This document shows, piece by piece, positions 1-10,733 of a DNA stretch of 64,000 nucleotides. Numbering within the stretch: position 1 is the stretch's first letter; every line of letters starts with the position of its first letter. Origin of the DNA: Porogramme epimiltina (lineage: Eukaryota; Basidiomycota; Agaricomycetes; Polyporales; Polyporaceae); contig FTLJ01001177.1 of assembly GCA_900155495.1 (NCBI GenBank), forward strand, positions 33,377 to 97,376, written 5' to 3'. Both the position numbers and the translations under genes were made by a program. The notes below the pieces were generated by a model that did no database searches, was not told the origin of the DNA, and saw only the letters and a program-made list of their open reading frames with translations.

Positions 1-144
1 TATACCCTCGAGCGATGCCCGCATCCTCTCATCTTTCCATCCACCAACCCTTCGCGGCTACCGCCCTCCCCCTCCATCCCCCTCCGCGTCATCCCACCGC
101 ACACCACCTTTCACCCCACCCAAGTGCTTTCTGACCTCACCACT

Positions 145-1332
145 ATGGGTGCCCTTCACCAACGAGTCTGGCTTATCACTGGTGCGCTGATCTTCTAGCC
201 GCCGTAACCCCACCTTCGACGCTAACGTTCTCCGCTTCTCCCCGTCCTCGCAGGCACCTCGTCAGGCTTCGGCAAGCGTCTCGTAGCCTCGGTCCTCGCG
301 CGAGGAGACCTCGTCATCGCTACCGCTCGCGACGTCGAAAAGCTGCGGGCCGCCTTCCCCACCCCCGACCGTGCGCTGCGGCTCATGAAACTCGATATCT
401 CCGACCCCGCGGACGTTATCCAGCAACGCATGAAGGAGGCGCTCTCCGCCTTCGGCCGGATAGACGTCGTCGTCAACAACGCGGGCTACGGCGTCAAGGC
501 CGTTCTCGAAGAGGGAGGGTGAGTGTCCCATTCCATTCCCTGCCAGCATTTAGCTTGGCGCTTCTCCTCCCCCACACGGAGCCTGCGATCGCTAACCGGT
601 GTCCGATCACCAACAGGGCTCTCGCGGCGCTCACTCAGTTCCAAACGAACCTCTTCGGCGTCCTGAACGTCACAAACGCCGTCCTCCCGCACATGCGCGA
701 GCGCCGCTCTGGCACGGTTGTCATCTTGGGATCGCGCTCAGCGTGGCGCGCAGAGGTCTCGGTACGTCTCTAACGCTCTCCGATGCCTCCGCACGCCCGG
801 TCTCTAACACACACACCCTCCTCCAGCCCGCCGGCTTCTACGCCGCGTCAAAAGCAGCCGTCCATGGTAAGCGCTCCCCCGCACCTCTAGCCTCTCACAC
901 ACCGAGCTGATCCGATCCCCTCCCCTTCTCTTTCCCTCAGCCATCGGCGAGACGTACGCCGCCGAGCTCCGCCCCTTCGGCGTGCGCGTGCTCATCGTCG
1001 CGCCCGGCGCGTTCCGCACCGAGGGCGTGCACGCGTACCCCGCGACGATCCACACGCACGTGCCCGCGTACGACGCCGCGCGCACCGCGGGCATGGCGCG
1101 CTTCGCCGCGCTCGCGGGCACGGAGCGCGGCGACCCCGCGCGCGCGATGGAGCTCGTCGTCGACGTCGTGCGCGGCGAGGGCGCCGCGCAGGGCCGCGAC
1201 TGGCCGCTGTGGCTCGTGCTCGGGCGCGACGCGTACGTCGACGTGCGCGCCAAGTGCGAGCGCATACTGCAGACGATGGACGCGTGGGAGGACGTCGCGA
1301 CGGAGAAGCTCGAGTTCCCGAGCGGCGCGTGA
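145..1332 (+). CDS. Short-chain dehydrogenase/reductase (SDR)
   Basis: Predicted NAD(P)-dependent oxidoreductase of the classical SDR family, 292 aa, probably cytosolic. Exons worked out by hand: 145-181, 254-518, 617-761, 827-866, 941-1332; every junction is GT-AG and keeps frame. Seen: the cofactor motif TGTSSGFG straddles intron 1 (residues 12-19), then NNAGYG, a catalytic Ser region (ILGSRSAW) and the YAASK catalytic Tyr-Lys pair just before intron 4, followed by VAPGAFRTE. Length and motif order match SDRs that act on small carbonyl or alcohol substrates; the substrate cannot be told. The start is the first ATG that gives the Rossmann fold. The last exon is very GC-rich with strong G/C third positions, unlike exon 1. 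The nearest neighbour is convergent and unrelated. Confidence 0.9.
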
Positions 1333-2117
1333 GCGCGCAAGCGCTCCTCATCACGCGGATCCGTGGACGCTCTTCGACTGGCTTGGACTATTATTTATCA
1401 TTAACTCTATGCCCTTGCGGCGCCTGCCACCCCCATCGTCACCCCATCGTCATGCTCCCGCTCTATGCTCGTTTCCCATCCCCCCCTCGATTGTTCTCTC
1501 TCCATCTACCCCCATCTGTATCCCTTCGTTCCCTCTCATCATCTCATGGCCCATTGATCTCCCCTCAATCATCGCTCCCCCATGCATTCCACTCCACCCT
1601 CATCTCATTTGCCCCCATCTGGACAATATCATAGTATTGTGCATCATAGTCTACACCGTGTCCTTGCTCGCATCGTACCTGTATCCATTGGCAACTTTCC
1701 ATACACCAGGATCTCTACTTTTTATCTACCGTACATAGTTTCATAGTCTCTTGTAATTCTCGGCCCGCTGTCACCGCGGGCCACAGGTCGGAATCTATCA
1801 CGCACATCGTGTTCCGTATCTCATCCCGCATCCTGTTGGCCTTCAAGCTTTCAAGCGTAGCAGTCTTCCGTGTCGCAGCGTTGAACGTATGTCCGCATCA
1901 GAGCCGACTCACCCACGAACGAGCGGGAACGCTGCGAATCAGCATAGAACTGTTGATAAAGTTACATATACCGTACATATGCACATATACAGTAGCATTG
2001 CGATCACAGTCGAGAAGATGATCAACGACAGCCTGTTTCGGCCAGCGCAGGCTCAGGGCATACTCACAGGCACTCTACATGCTCATCTAGGTAGCCAACG
2101 TCAAACCTCACGAATAG
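1333..2117. other. Intergenic, pyrimidine-rich 3' flank
   Basis: No gene seen. About 1440-1620 is a C/T-rich stretch probably belonging to the 3' UTR of the dehydrogenase. Open frames across it are compositional and have no recognisable protein features. Confidence 0.6.
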
Positions 2118-2250
2118 TCACTTGTCACTGCGCCTTCTCTTGATAGCCTCTTGCAAATCCGGGTCTTCAGCTTCTCGCTTTCTCTTGGCAGCCGCAGCCT
2201 GGGCAGCCTCGGCCTCTCGTCTGGCTTCCTAGGCATCCCTCGAGGCCGGC
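2118..2250 (-). pseudogene. C-terminal remnant of an MGQYW/F-box-like gene
   Basis: Read on the minus strand this stretch encodes a charged tail (EARREAEAAQAAAAKRKREA, then an acidic patch and a KRRR cluster) ending in a stop at 2118-2120. It closely resembles the Ala/Glu/Arg-rich, KRK-containing tails of the intact genes at 2499-3821 and 5185-6519. No preceding AGDRF or WKDVT core follows upstream, so only the tail of a former copy seems to remain. It is the outermost trace of the array. Confidence 0.5.
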
Positions 2251-2498
2251 TGTTGGTGGCGTTGCGGTTCACCTTAATTTCGACCCTGGTGAGGGGACTT
2301 TCCTTTACATCTTTGCGCTTTCTGCTTCACCAACCTCCCTCCCCCCTCGAACGTGGCGGAGATATGTCAGCTCATTGAGAACTCATCAAAGTCGATGCAC
2401 GAACTGACGAAACACTGTGAAGTAGCGCATTGCTTTGTATTGGTGGATCTTAATAGTTACCTTGAAGCACATACACGTACAGTACCAACGTAATCCAT
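2251..2498. repeat. Duplicated 3' flank of the array genes
   Basis: Diverged but recognisable similarity to 4985-5184: the CTTTCTGC(A/T)TCAC run, the segment ending ATTCATC or ACTCATC, and the (A/C)GAACNNACGAA stretch occur in the same order downstream of both copy 1 and copy 2. This places the boundary of the tandem duplication downstream of the genes. Confidence 0.5.
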
Positions 2499-3821
2499 TC
2501 ACCAGTATATGACTTTGCGGGGCCTCCACAATTCCAACTCTTCAGCCTTGATCTTCCTCTTGACAGGGTCAGCCCGTTCAGCTTCCTCGGCCTCCCTTGC
2601 CGCCTCCTCGGCCTCGGCCTCCTCTTCCTCCCTCTCCGCAGCGGTAGCCGGGTCTCCACCAGGGACGTCCCTAAACTCCTCCTCGCACAGCGGGTCGCCC
2701 ATATTGTGGTGCCTCCACACGTGCCACAGGAACGCGTCCACCTCCGCCGTCACGTCCTTCCACGCCTCGCCCTCAGGCGTAAGCGGCATCTCGCCCATCG
2801 TCGCGATGCAGAACCGGTCGCCCGCCCACGCGCCCTGAGCCAGGTCTTTCGCGAGCCAACCTTCAAGGTACATCGAACAGCTCCAGTCCGTCGACCAGCA
2901 GATGCGCGAGGCCAGCGCGTGCCCGAGAGTCAACCGGATGTAGTGCAAGACCCGGAAGCGTTCGTATTCCACCACCATCGGGCGCAGGCCGCCCTCGCGG
3001 ACACACTCGCCCTTCGAGAGGTTGAAGAGGACGCTCTCCCCGGCCTCGCACGTGGGTTCGCACGCGGCGTTGCAGAGAACCTCGATGAGGGCGAGGTCTT
3101 GTGCGCGCGTGGAGGGGTCCACGGTACGCTTCTCGACGAGATAGGGGAGGTCGAAGCGGAGGCGGTCATAGTAGTCGTCCAGCGTGCGTCGCAATCTCAG
3201 GACAGGCTCGTAGTATTCGGACGCGTACCAGGTGTAGCACGAGTGCTCTGCGAAGCCTTCGTATACAGGGGGGAGAGTTATTGCGGCTTCGTGCTTCTCG
3301 GCTTCGGTAAGGAAGCCGGCAGGGAGCTTATCGTCGTCTTGGGTATATTCCCCGAGGTATATGATCCGGCACTTGGCCCAGGGCGCATGGATGTCTTGTA
3401 GTGAGGATTGCAGAATGGGCATCGCAGCGATGAGGAGACTCTTGCATGTGCTTGCTATAACGACGAGCTCACTGAACTCAAAGTCCGGGTGCTCAAAGAT
3501 GCTATGAAGGATGTCTTCAGGAAGGGTTGCGAATCTGCCTGGTTGTGAGACGATGCGGCCACCATTTAGCCATTTGTCTAGCTCCCTAGGAACTACGAAA
3601 CTAAGCTTAGCGGACTGGAAACAACTGGAGGAACGCACGGGGGGAGCCTCAGGACGCGTATAAATTTGTAGAGGCGAGCTCCATGCTCGAAGAACTCTTC
3701 TCCCAGCTTGGATGGTCCTATTCTCTGGCACCGGTCGGGGTTGAAACTAGGTACGATGATGTTTAGCAAATTGTGTGCACCTGGGGGGAGTATGCGCATA
3801 CACATCCCAATTTTGACCCAT
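2499..3821 (-). CDS. MGQYW/F-box-like protein, array copy 1
   Basis: Agaricomycete-specific family of unknown function; an F-box suggests an SCF ubiquitin-ligase adaptor role (inference). Exons: 3821-3781, 3746-3639, 3585-2499; 411 aa. Seen: start MGQNWDVY, a conserved FNPDR...LGEEFF block in exon 2, then an F-box-like segment TLPEDILHSIFEHPDFEF (about residues 70-110), the APWAKCRIIYLGEYT motif, VLFNLSKGECVREGG, SRICWSTDWS, AGDRFCIATMGEMP, WKDVTAEVD and a Glu/Ala-rich tail ending in VIYW with a basic KRKIK patch. The two 5' introns are in phase 2 and are confirmed by the same arrangement in the other copies. The exon 1 donor is GTGCAC, the weakest point of the model. Confidence 0.82.
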
Positions 3822-4119
3822 GGTGGTTGTGACGCTTGTCTAGGTGGCCAAGAAGGTCGTTTCCGCTCTGTGCTTCCGTTGAACGCTGCTACAGTGGAGG
3901 GAGGTAGGAGTGTGCGGCGTGTGTGGTGGTGGGCAAGAAAGACGTTATTCGAAAACGAGACGACCGAGTTTTAAACACGGGCGCTCGCGGTTCCATGCTA
4001 GGGGCTCCTAATCGGGTGCAAAAGGAGCTATTTGTGCAGTGCTATACAATGGAGACGAATGACGTATGTCTCGAGTGCCCCCCTCCCCCCCTCACCGTGC
4101 GGCATCTCACCCTCACCGC
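3822..4119. repeat. Duplicated upstream flank, copy 1
   Basis: Nearly matches 6520-6810 base for base over long stretches (for example the AAAAGGAGC...TGCAGTGCTATACAATGG region). It is the promoter side of array copy 1; no gene is seen. The similarity breaks off near 4090, where a remnant of another copy begins. Confidence 0.6.
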
Positions 4120-4560
4120 GGTGCGGGACCAGTATCCAACCCGCGAGCATTGCGCGTCGCTGAGCCGGTCCTCAATCCGCATGCTTGAGTTCACGTCCGT
4201 GGACTAGCACACGCGCGCCCGACGCGGGTCGCCCTTGCGGAAGCACCCGCCCTTGGCAAGATTGAGCAGGGCGCTCTTGGATTGTATGCATACCTGATAG
4301 CAGTGCGATCGAGGGCTAAGAAGGCAAGGTCTTGCGCGCGTGGTGGCGTCCTTGACCCGTTTATTGATGATGTCTTCGGTCGTCAATTGGGTCTCCTGTC
4401 GTGCGTCGGGCGAGCGGGTGTAAGCGTAAAGCTGGCATGTGCACACCGTGCACGATAAATGGCGTCTTTCTGTGTTTACGCAGCGTCCTATTCTAGGAGC
4501 AAGATCTGCAGAAGAGGTATCGCTGCAACGAGTGTACGATCATAACGAAGACAAGTTTAA
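4120..4560 (-). pseudogene. Decayed MGQYW/F-box-like copy between copies 1 and 2
   Basis: On the minus strand 4204-4446 reads TTEDIINKRVKDATTRAR, then ALLNLAKGGCFRKGDPRRAR, which matches the family core ERTVDPSTRAQD...VLFNLSKGECVREGGLRP. Further on, 4480-4550 resembles the DNA for the LQSSLQ...ASTCKSLL region (GATCTGCAGAAGAGGTATCG against GATTGCAGAATGGGCATCG). Frames do not stay open between the blocks and no start exon is present. It is a broken copy, older than the copy 1/copy 2 duplication. Confidence 0.65.
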
Positions 4561-5184
4561 CAGACATCGATGGTCTTCAAGACGGCCCGAAGGTCCTCCT
4601 CTTACTCCAGCATAACCCCTCACGTCCGCAGCAGATACTGCGCGCGCACGTGTGCGCAAGCAACAATCACAGAGAACAGGGGATGCATAACGCGGACAGC
4701 AAAATACAACGACGGTACCTCTAGGCTCTAGCTGGAGTCTTGATACTCTACTCGCCGAGTCCTACCCTACATCGTACATTTCCAGATCCATTTCTCTTGA
4801 AGATAGGCTATTCCTTGGTCGTTGCGAGGTGTCGACGCAATGGTGTACATGGAGAGTAGGAAGGGGATGCGCTGCACAACAAGGCAACATGACAGAGTGA
4901 CCACGCGGGGCGTTCACTGAATCACTGAGTGTTGCAAATAGAGGCACGTGACCTGGTGACCATTAGTGATGTCACCTTATATCTAAGCTTGTAAGCTTCT
5001 CCCTTGACGTCTCTGCCATTTCTGCATCACTAATAACGTCTCCCGGGCCTTTACCCCTCGGAAATGACGTATACAAGTCACCGCCCAGGATTCATCCGAG
5101 CTGATGCGCGAACCAACGAAGTAATATAGCTTTAGATTGTTGATACAGTCAAATACAGAGAGCCGAACTTTGGGAATAATCCAT
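4561..5184. repeat. Intergenic with duplicated segment
   Basis: 4690-4960 corresponds to 6845-7070: both carry the AGCTGGAGTCTTGATACTCT and GGTGTCGACGCAAT runs in order. 4985-5184 corresponds to the downstream flank of copy 1. No gene of its own is seen. Confidence 0.55.
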
Positions 5185-6519
5185 TCACCAGTATACGACT
5201 CTGCGCTTTGGAAATTCCCAGTCCTCAGCCTTTCTCTTCCTGTTGACGGGGTCAGCTTCGGCCTCCCGCTCTGCTTCTTCAGCCTCCCTCGCCGCCTTCT
5301 CCGCCTTCTCCGCCTCCTCTTTCTCCCTCTTCGCAGCCGTAGACACATCTCCGCCAGGGACGCCCCTAAACTTCTCCTCGCAATGAGGGTCGCCCTGAGT
5401 ATCGTGCCTCCACAAGTGCCACAGGCACGTGTCCACCTCCGCTGTCACATCCTTCCACGCCTCGCCTTCGGGCGTAAGCGGCATCTCGCCCATTGTCGCG
5501 ATGCAGAACCTGTCGCCCGCCCACGGACCTTTAGCCAGGTCTTGCTCGAGCCACCGCTCGATGTACATCGCGCTGCTCCAATCCGTCGACCAGCAGATGC
5601 GCGAGGCTAGCGCGTGCCCGAGAGTCAACCGGATGTGATTCAAGACCCGATAGCGTTCGTATTTCACCGCCATCGGGCGTAGGCCGCCCTCGCGGACACA
5701 CTCGCCCTTTGAGAGGTTGAAGAGGACGCTCTCGCAGTCCTCGTATGTGGGGTGGCGCGCCGCGTCGCAGAGGACCTCGATGAGAGCGAGGTCTTGTGCG
5801 CGCGTGGAGGAATCCGCGGTACGCTTCTTGACGAGATTGCGGAGGTAGATGTGGTCGTTGATATAGCAGTTGCGCAATGTGGATCGCAATCTCAGGACAG
5901 GCTCGTAGTATTCGGGCGCGTACCAATTGTAGTGCGGGGTGTCCCTTGCGGATACAGGAGGGAGAGTTGTTGCGACTTCGTGCTTCTCGGCTTGAGTAAG
6001 GAAGCCGGCAGGGAGATCATCGTCGTCTTCGGTATACTCCCCGAGGTATATGATCCTGCACTTGGCCCAGGGCGCATGGATGGCCTGTAGTGTGGATTGC
6101 AGAAAGGGCATCGCAACGATGAGGAGACTCTTGCACGTGCTCGCTATAACGACGAGTTCACTGAACTTGAAGTCCGGGTGCTCAAAGATACTGTAAAGGA
6201 TGTCTTCAGGAAGGGTCGGGAATCGGCCTGATTGTGAGACGATGCTGCCACCATCTAGCAATTCGTCTAGCTCCCTAAGAGTCACAACACCTAAGCTCTA
6301 GGCTTAGTCTGACTGGAATCAACTGGAGGAACGCACGGGGGGAGCCTCGGGATGCGTATAAGTTTGTAGAGGCGAGCTCCGTGCTGAAAGAATTCTTCTC
6401 CTAGCTTAGATTCTCCCATTCTCTGGCGGCGGTCGGGATTGAAACTAGGTACGAAGACGTTTAGCAAACTGTATGCACCTGAAGGAAGTATGCGCATACA
6501 CATCCCAATTTTGACCCAT
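5185..6519 (-). CDS. MGQYW/F-box-like protein, array copy 2
   Basis: Closest paralogue of copy 1, in tandem and same strand. Exons: 6519-6479, 6444-6337, 6274-5185; 412 aa. Seen: the identical MGQNWDVYAHT start, FNPDRRQRMG...LGEEFFQHG in exon 2, then PELDELLDGG, F-box TLPEDILYSIFEHPDFKF, APWAKCRIIYLGEYTEDDDD, VLFNLSKGECVREGG, AGDRFCIATMGEMP, WKDVTAEVD, and a tail with EREAEADPVNRKRKAED ending VVYW. The duplicated DNA reaches about 300 bp into the upstream flank, so the promoter was copied too. The middle part (residues around the FLTQAEKHEVATTLPPV segment) has diverged more than the ends. Confidence 0.83.
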
Positions 6520-7251
6520 AGTGGTTGTGACACTTGTCTAGACGGCGCGGCCAATAAGGTCGTCTCCACCCTCTTCTTCCGCTGAACGCTGCTACAATGG
6601 AGGGAAGTAAGAGTGTATAGCGTGTGTGGTGGTGGGCAAACAAAGACGTTATTCGAAAACGAGACGACCAAGTTTTGAACATGGGCACTCGCGGTTCCTT
6701 GTTAGGGGCTCCTAATCGGGGGCAAAAGGAGCGATTTATGCAGTGCTATACAATGGAGACGTATGACGTATGTCTCGAGTGCCCCCTTTCACCGCCGCCG
6801 CGCGACATCTCACCCTCATCGCGATGCAGGACATGCAACGGACGGCAAAAATTAAAATACAGTGACAGTACCTCCAGCTGGAGTCTTGATACTCTACTCG
6901 TCGAGTCCTGCCCTACGCGGTGCGTTGATCGTACATCCATACAGTCATTGCCGTTGAAGGTAGGATATCTCTTGGTCATTGCCAGGTGTCGACGCAATAG
7001 TGTACATGCTGGAGGGTAGGAAGGAGGCGTGCTGCGCAGCAAGGCAAGATGAAGTGGACACGAAGCGCATGCACGTGCACCTCGATTGACCGGAGTCAGC
7101 CGCCCAGGTTCGAGTTTTGACAAGGCTTCACTAGCTTCACTGAGCACCAGTCACTACGAATCGTATTGCAAGCATATATTGCTGAGTCTTGACTGTCATT
7201 CGCTACTCCAAACATTTACGTTCAGCATTCAACACTGGCTCACTTGACCCT
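6520..7251. repeat. Duplicated upstream flank, copy 2, and spacer
   Basis: 6520-6810 repeats 3822-4090 and 6845-7070 repeats 4690-4900; the decayed copy present between these parts in the first unit is absent here. The remaining 7071-7251 has nothing recognisable. No gene seen. Confidence 0.55.
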
Positions 7252-8528
7252 TTAAACCTTCGCAGCCGCAGCCGCCTTCTCGGCTGCCTTTTGTGCCTCC
7301 CACTTCGCCTCCAGAGCCGCCATCTTGGCGTCCTCCTCTGCCTCCCTCTTCGCAGCCGTAGACGGATCCCCACCAGGAATGCCCTTGAACTCCTCCCCAC
7401 AGAGCGGATCATACATCTCCGCGTGTCTCCAAACATGCCACAGGAACGTTTCTACCTCTTCCGTCACGTCCTTCCACGGCTCACCCTTGGGCGCGAGCGG
7501 CGGCGCCTCCTCTATCGTCGTGATATAGAACCGGTCGCCCGCCCACGAGCCTTGCGTCAGCTCCCGCGCGAGCCAGTCCTCGAGCCACATCGCGCAGTCC
7601 CGCGATGGCGACCAGCATACGCGCGCGAGAAGCGCCTGCATAAGGCCCGCATTCTCGCCGTACCAGTTCCGCGTGGTCTTGTTCAGGCCGTCTTCGCGCA
7701 CGTACTCGCCCTTGGTGAGGTTGAACAGGACAGGACGGCCTTTGCCATACCCGCCAGTCAGCGCGGTGTGGTGGAGGGCGGTGAAGATGGCGACGTCTTG
7801 TGCGCACGTAGAAGGGTCTACGGTGCGCTCCTTGATGCACTCACGGGCTCCAAAGTGCTCGTCCCACGGGCTCATCTCGGGGCCGAATTTGACAAAAGTG
7901 TCTGCATAATGCTTGTCTGCATAATGGAAGTATCCGGGTGGGTACGCATCGGGAATGCCGTGTGGGATTGTCGCGGCTTCGAGCTTCTCAGCCTCGGTGA
8001 GGAAGCCGTCGGGGAGATCCTCGTTGTAGTATGTACTATCTCCGAGACATATAATCCTGCACTTGACCCAGGGTGCGTGAATGGTTTTGATCCGGGGGCG
8101 CAGGAACGATATCACGGATGCGAGGAGTCTCTTGCAGGTGCAGGCCAACAGAGCGTGTGTTACGAACACGGGATCGAGTTTACTCAAGATGACGCAGAGG
8201 ACCTCATTTGGCAGATTTGCAAGGCCGCTCGGCTGCGACACTTCCGGCCCTCTAGTTAGCCATTTGTTAAGCTCTCTGTATAGTACGAGCGGTAAGCTTG
8301 GGGCTCAATGCAAACTTCATTGGCGAGACGTACGGGGGATAACTAGGGAGAGAAAGAAATTTGTAAATCTCGGAGTGGCTGCCGACAAAAAAACCTTCTC
8401 CCAGCTTGAGCCCCCCTCCCAACTCCACAACGTGGCGGCGGTCGGGGTTAAAGCTGCAGATAACGACATTAATGATCAAAACGAGAATGATATTGAACAT
8501 GGACGCACAACTTCCAGTATTGACCCAT
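7252..8528 (-). CDS. MGQYW/F-box-like protein, array copy 3
   Basis: Exons: 8528-8509, 8453-8334, 8275-7252; 387 aa. Exon 1 is only 20 nt and encodes MGQYWK plus two bases, with donor GTGCGT; exon 2 gives FFNPDRRHVVELGGG...LGEGFF...IYKFLSLPSYP; exon 3 opens ELNKWLTRG. F-box segment NLPNEVLCVILSKLDPVF, then APWVKCRIICLGDSTYY, LTEAEKLEAATIP, VLFNLTKGEYVREDG, ARVCWSPSRDC, AGDRFYITTIEEAPPL, WKDVTEEVETFLWHVWRH and a Lys/Ala-rich coiled tail. Copies 3 and 4 form a subgroup distinct from copies 1 and 2 (FLTEAEKLEAATIP and ITTIE or ITTME signatures). Function unknown. Confidence 0.85.
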
Positions 8529-9037
8529 GCACTGTAGGAAAGGGTAGGAACGGGGGTGCAGGATCGCGGCGAAGAAGAGGCCTGGTAACATTTGCTATCG
8601 GCTTTTTAACACGACGGTCGATCTCGGCTGGATATGTACGTAAACGAAGGGTAAGTACGATGGTACCGGGTGCTCCACCACATCCAATCCCATGGCCAGG
8701 CGCCTTCTGTGATCGATACACGAGGCAGGCAACGCCAAGTCTACACCATGAGGACGCCAACGGCTCGAGTCTACCATGCGTACAGGGGGGACTGGGCTCC
8801 TTAGGTCCCCCGTGGTGGGGTACGGCAGCCATCCGCACAACCTAGCCTTCCCCTTCGGATTGACTCCAATGAAGCACAGGGGGATTGAACTAAGGTGAAT
8901 GCATGGCAAACGAAAGTTAAGGATACAACGATACCGCGGGGAAATGTGATTCTGGTTACCCGAAGAATTAGCTACTTCAAAACGTTCAGCGTTCGATACA
9001 AACTCACTTAGTCTTTCAACCTTTGGCAGACACAGCT
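8529..9037. other. Intergenic spacer
   Basis: Spacer between array copies 3 and 4. No gene, RNA or clear repeat seen; it should hold the promoter of copy 3 and the 3' end of copy 4. Confidence 0.5.
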
Positions 9038-10284
9038 CTAAGCCGCCTCTTGTGCCTCCTTCGCTTCCTCCACTGCCTCCCTCTTCGCGGCCGTGGACGG
9101 ATCCCCGCCCGGAACATCCTTGAACTCCTCCCCGCAGAGCGGATCACCCTTCCTCGCATGTCTCCACACATGCCACAGGAACGTGTCCACCTCTTCCGTC
9201 ACGTCCTTCCACGGCTCGCCCGTGGGCGCAAGCGGCCCCGCGTCCTCCATCGTGGTGATATAGAACCGATCGCCCGCCCACGGGCCGCGCGTGAGCTGCT
9301 CCTCGAGCCAGTCCTCGAGCCACATCGCACTGTCCAGGCACGAGGACCAGCATATGCGCGAGATGAGCGCATGCATGAGGTCCATGCGGCCGCGGTGCCA
9401 GCCCCGGCTGCCCCGCGTCGTCCTGCACAGGCCGTCTTCGCGCACGCACTCGCCCTTGGTGAGGTTGAACAGGACCGGAGGGTCCATGTCGCGAGCCCGG
9501 CCGCCAACCAGCACGGTACGATGGATGGCGGAGAAGATGGCGACGTCTTGTGCGCCTGTAGACGGGTCTATGGTGCGCTCCTGGATGACGCGGGGGACGA
9601 TCTCATGTTGGCGCAATTCGTTTGAATCGTAGCTGGAGGTGTTGAAGAACGATCCTTCATACTGATCGTCAGCGTACCGGAAGTAGCCGGGAGCGCATGC
9701 ATCGGGAATGTCGTCTGGGATTGTCGCGGCTTCGAGCTTCTCGGCCCCGGTGAGGAAGCCAGCGGGAAGATCATCGTCGTGGTATGTGCCGTCTCCGAGA
9801 CATATAATCCTGCACTTAGCCCACGGGGCGTGAGTGGCTTCGAGCCAGGGGCGTAGGATAGACATTACGGATGCGAGGAGTCTCTTGCAGGTGCAGGCCA
9901 CAATAGCGAGCCCTACGAATTTGAGATCGAGTTCATCGAAGATGATACGAAGGATCTCTTCTGGCAAATTTGCGAGGCGGCCGGGTTGCAGTGCTTCGGG
10001 GCCCCTAGCCAGCCACTTATTAAGCTCTCTGTATCATATAAGCAATAGGCTTGAGTTTCAACGCAAGCTTCGTTAGAGAAACGCACCGGGGATAACTAGG
10101 GAGACGGAGAAATCTGTAAATCTGGTGGTGGCTGTTGACGAAAAAGCCTTCTCCTAGCCTGAGTCCCCCGGTCCCCAACGTCACAACGTGGCGGCGGTCG
10201 GGGTTAAAGCTGCAGGTAATGACATTAATGATTGAAACGCGCATGACGTTTAGCACGCGCGCACAGCTTCCAGTATTGACCCAT
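9038..10284 (-). CDS. MGQYW/F-box-like protein, array copy 4
   Basis: Exons: 10284-10265, 10209-10087, 10028-9038; 377 aa. Seen: MGQYWKLFNPDRRHVVTLG start across intron 1, LRLGEGFF...IYRFLRLPSYP, RELNKWLARGPEALQPG, F-box NLPEEILRIIFDELDLKF, APWAKCRIICLGDGTYHDDD, LTGAEKLEAATIPDDIP, VLFNLTKGECVREDG, SRICWSSCLDSAMW, AGDRFYITTMEDAGPL, WKDVTEEVDTFLWHVWRH. The tail is short and lacks the basic cluster of copies 1 and 2. It is closest to copy 3. The 20-nt first exon is conserved in position with copies 3 and 5, which makes the start reliable. Confidence 0.85.
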
Positions 10285-10733
10285 GTCGATAAGGGGTGCA
10301 AGAGCGTGACAACGAGGAAGAGGGCTGAAAACACTCGCTATCAGCTTTTTGTGCGACGACGGTCGATCTCGGCTGGAGTTGTACGTAACGAGGGGCACAA
10401 TAGCGCAGAGGGCCCATTACTTTCACACTACTTTACTCTGGGCTTGAACGATATGCGTGCAAGATATACGTCATATGTACGTTGGCGACTAGAATTTGCG
10501 ACTGGCGTGCGAAGCCAACTGGATTCCGTAGAGCCCTCGTGTTGTTAGGCGTAGGAGCATCCACCCTACCGAACCCTCGAGATTCCTCATGAAAGTCGGC
10601 TCACCAGCATCCACGCACGGCAGGATGGGCAAAAACGAGACACGAGGGAAGTGGAGCAAAGGGAAATGTATAACAAAAGGAAAGCGAATGATACAACGAC
10701 ACCTCTGAATCCTACATGACGGCCGCCAGCCCT
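10285..10733. other. Intergenic
   Basis: 5' flank of array copy 4 and 3' flank of RPB10. No gene seen. Confidence 0.5.

Noticed and set aside
992..1354. Long minus-strand frames opposite the dehydrogenase
   Set aside because: Shadow of a GC-rich coding exon; Arg-rich product.
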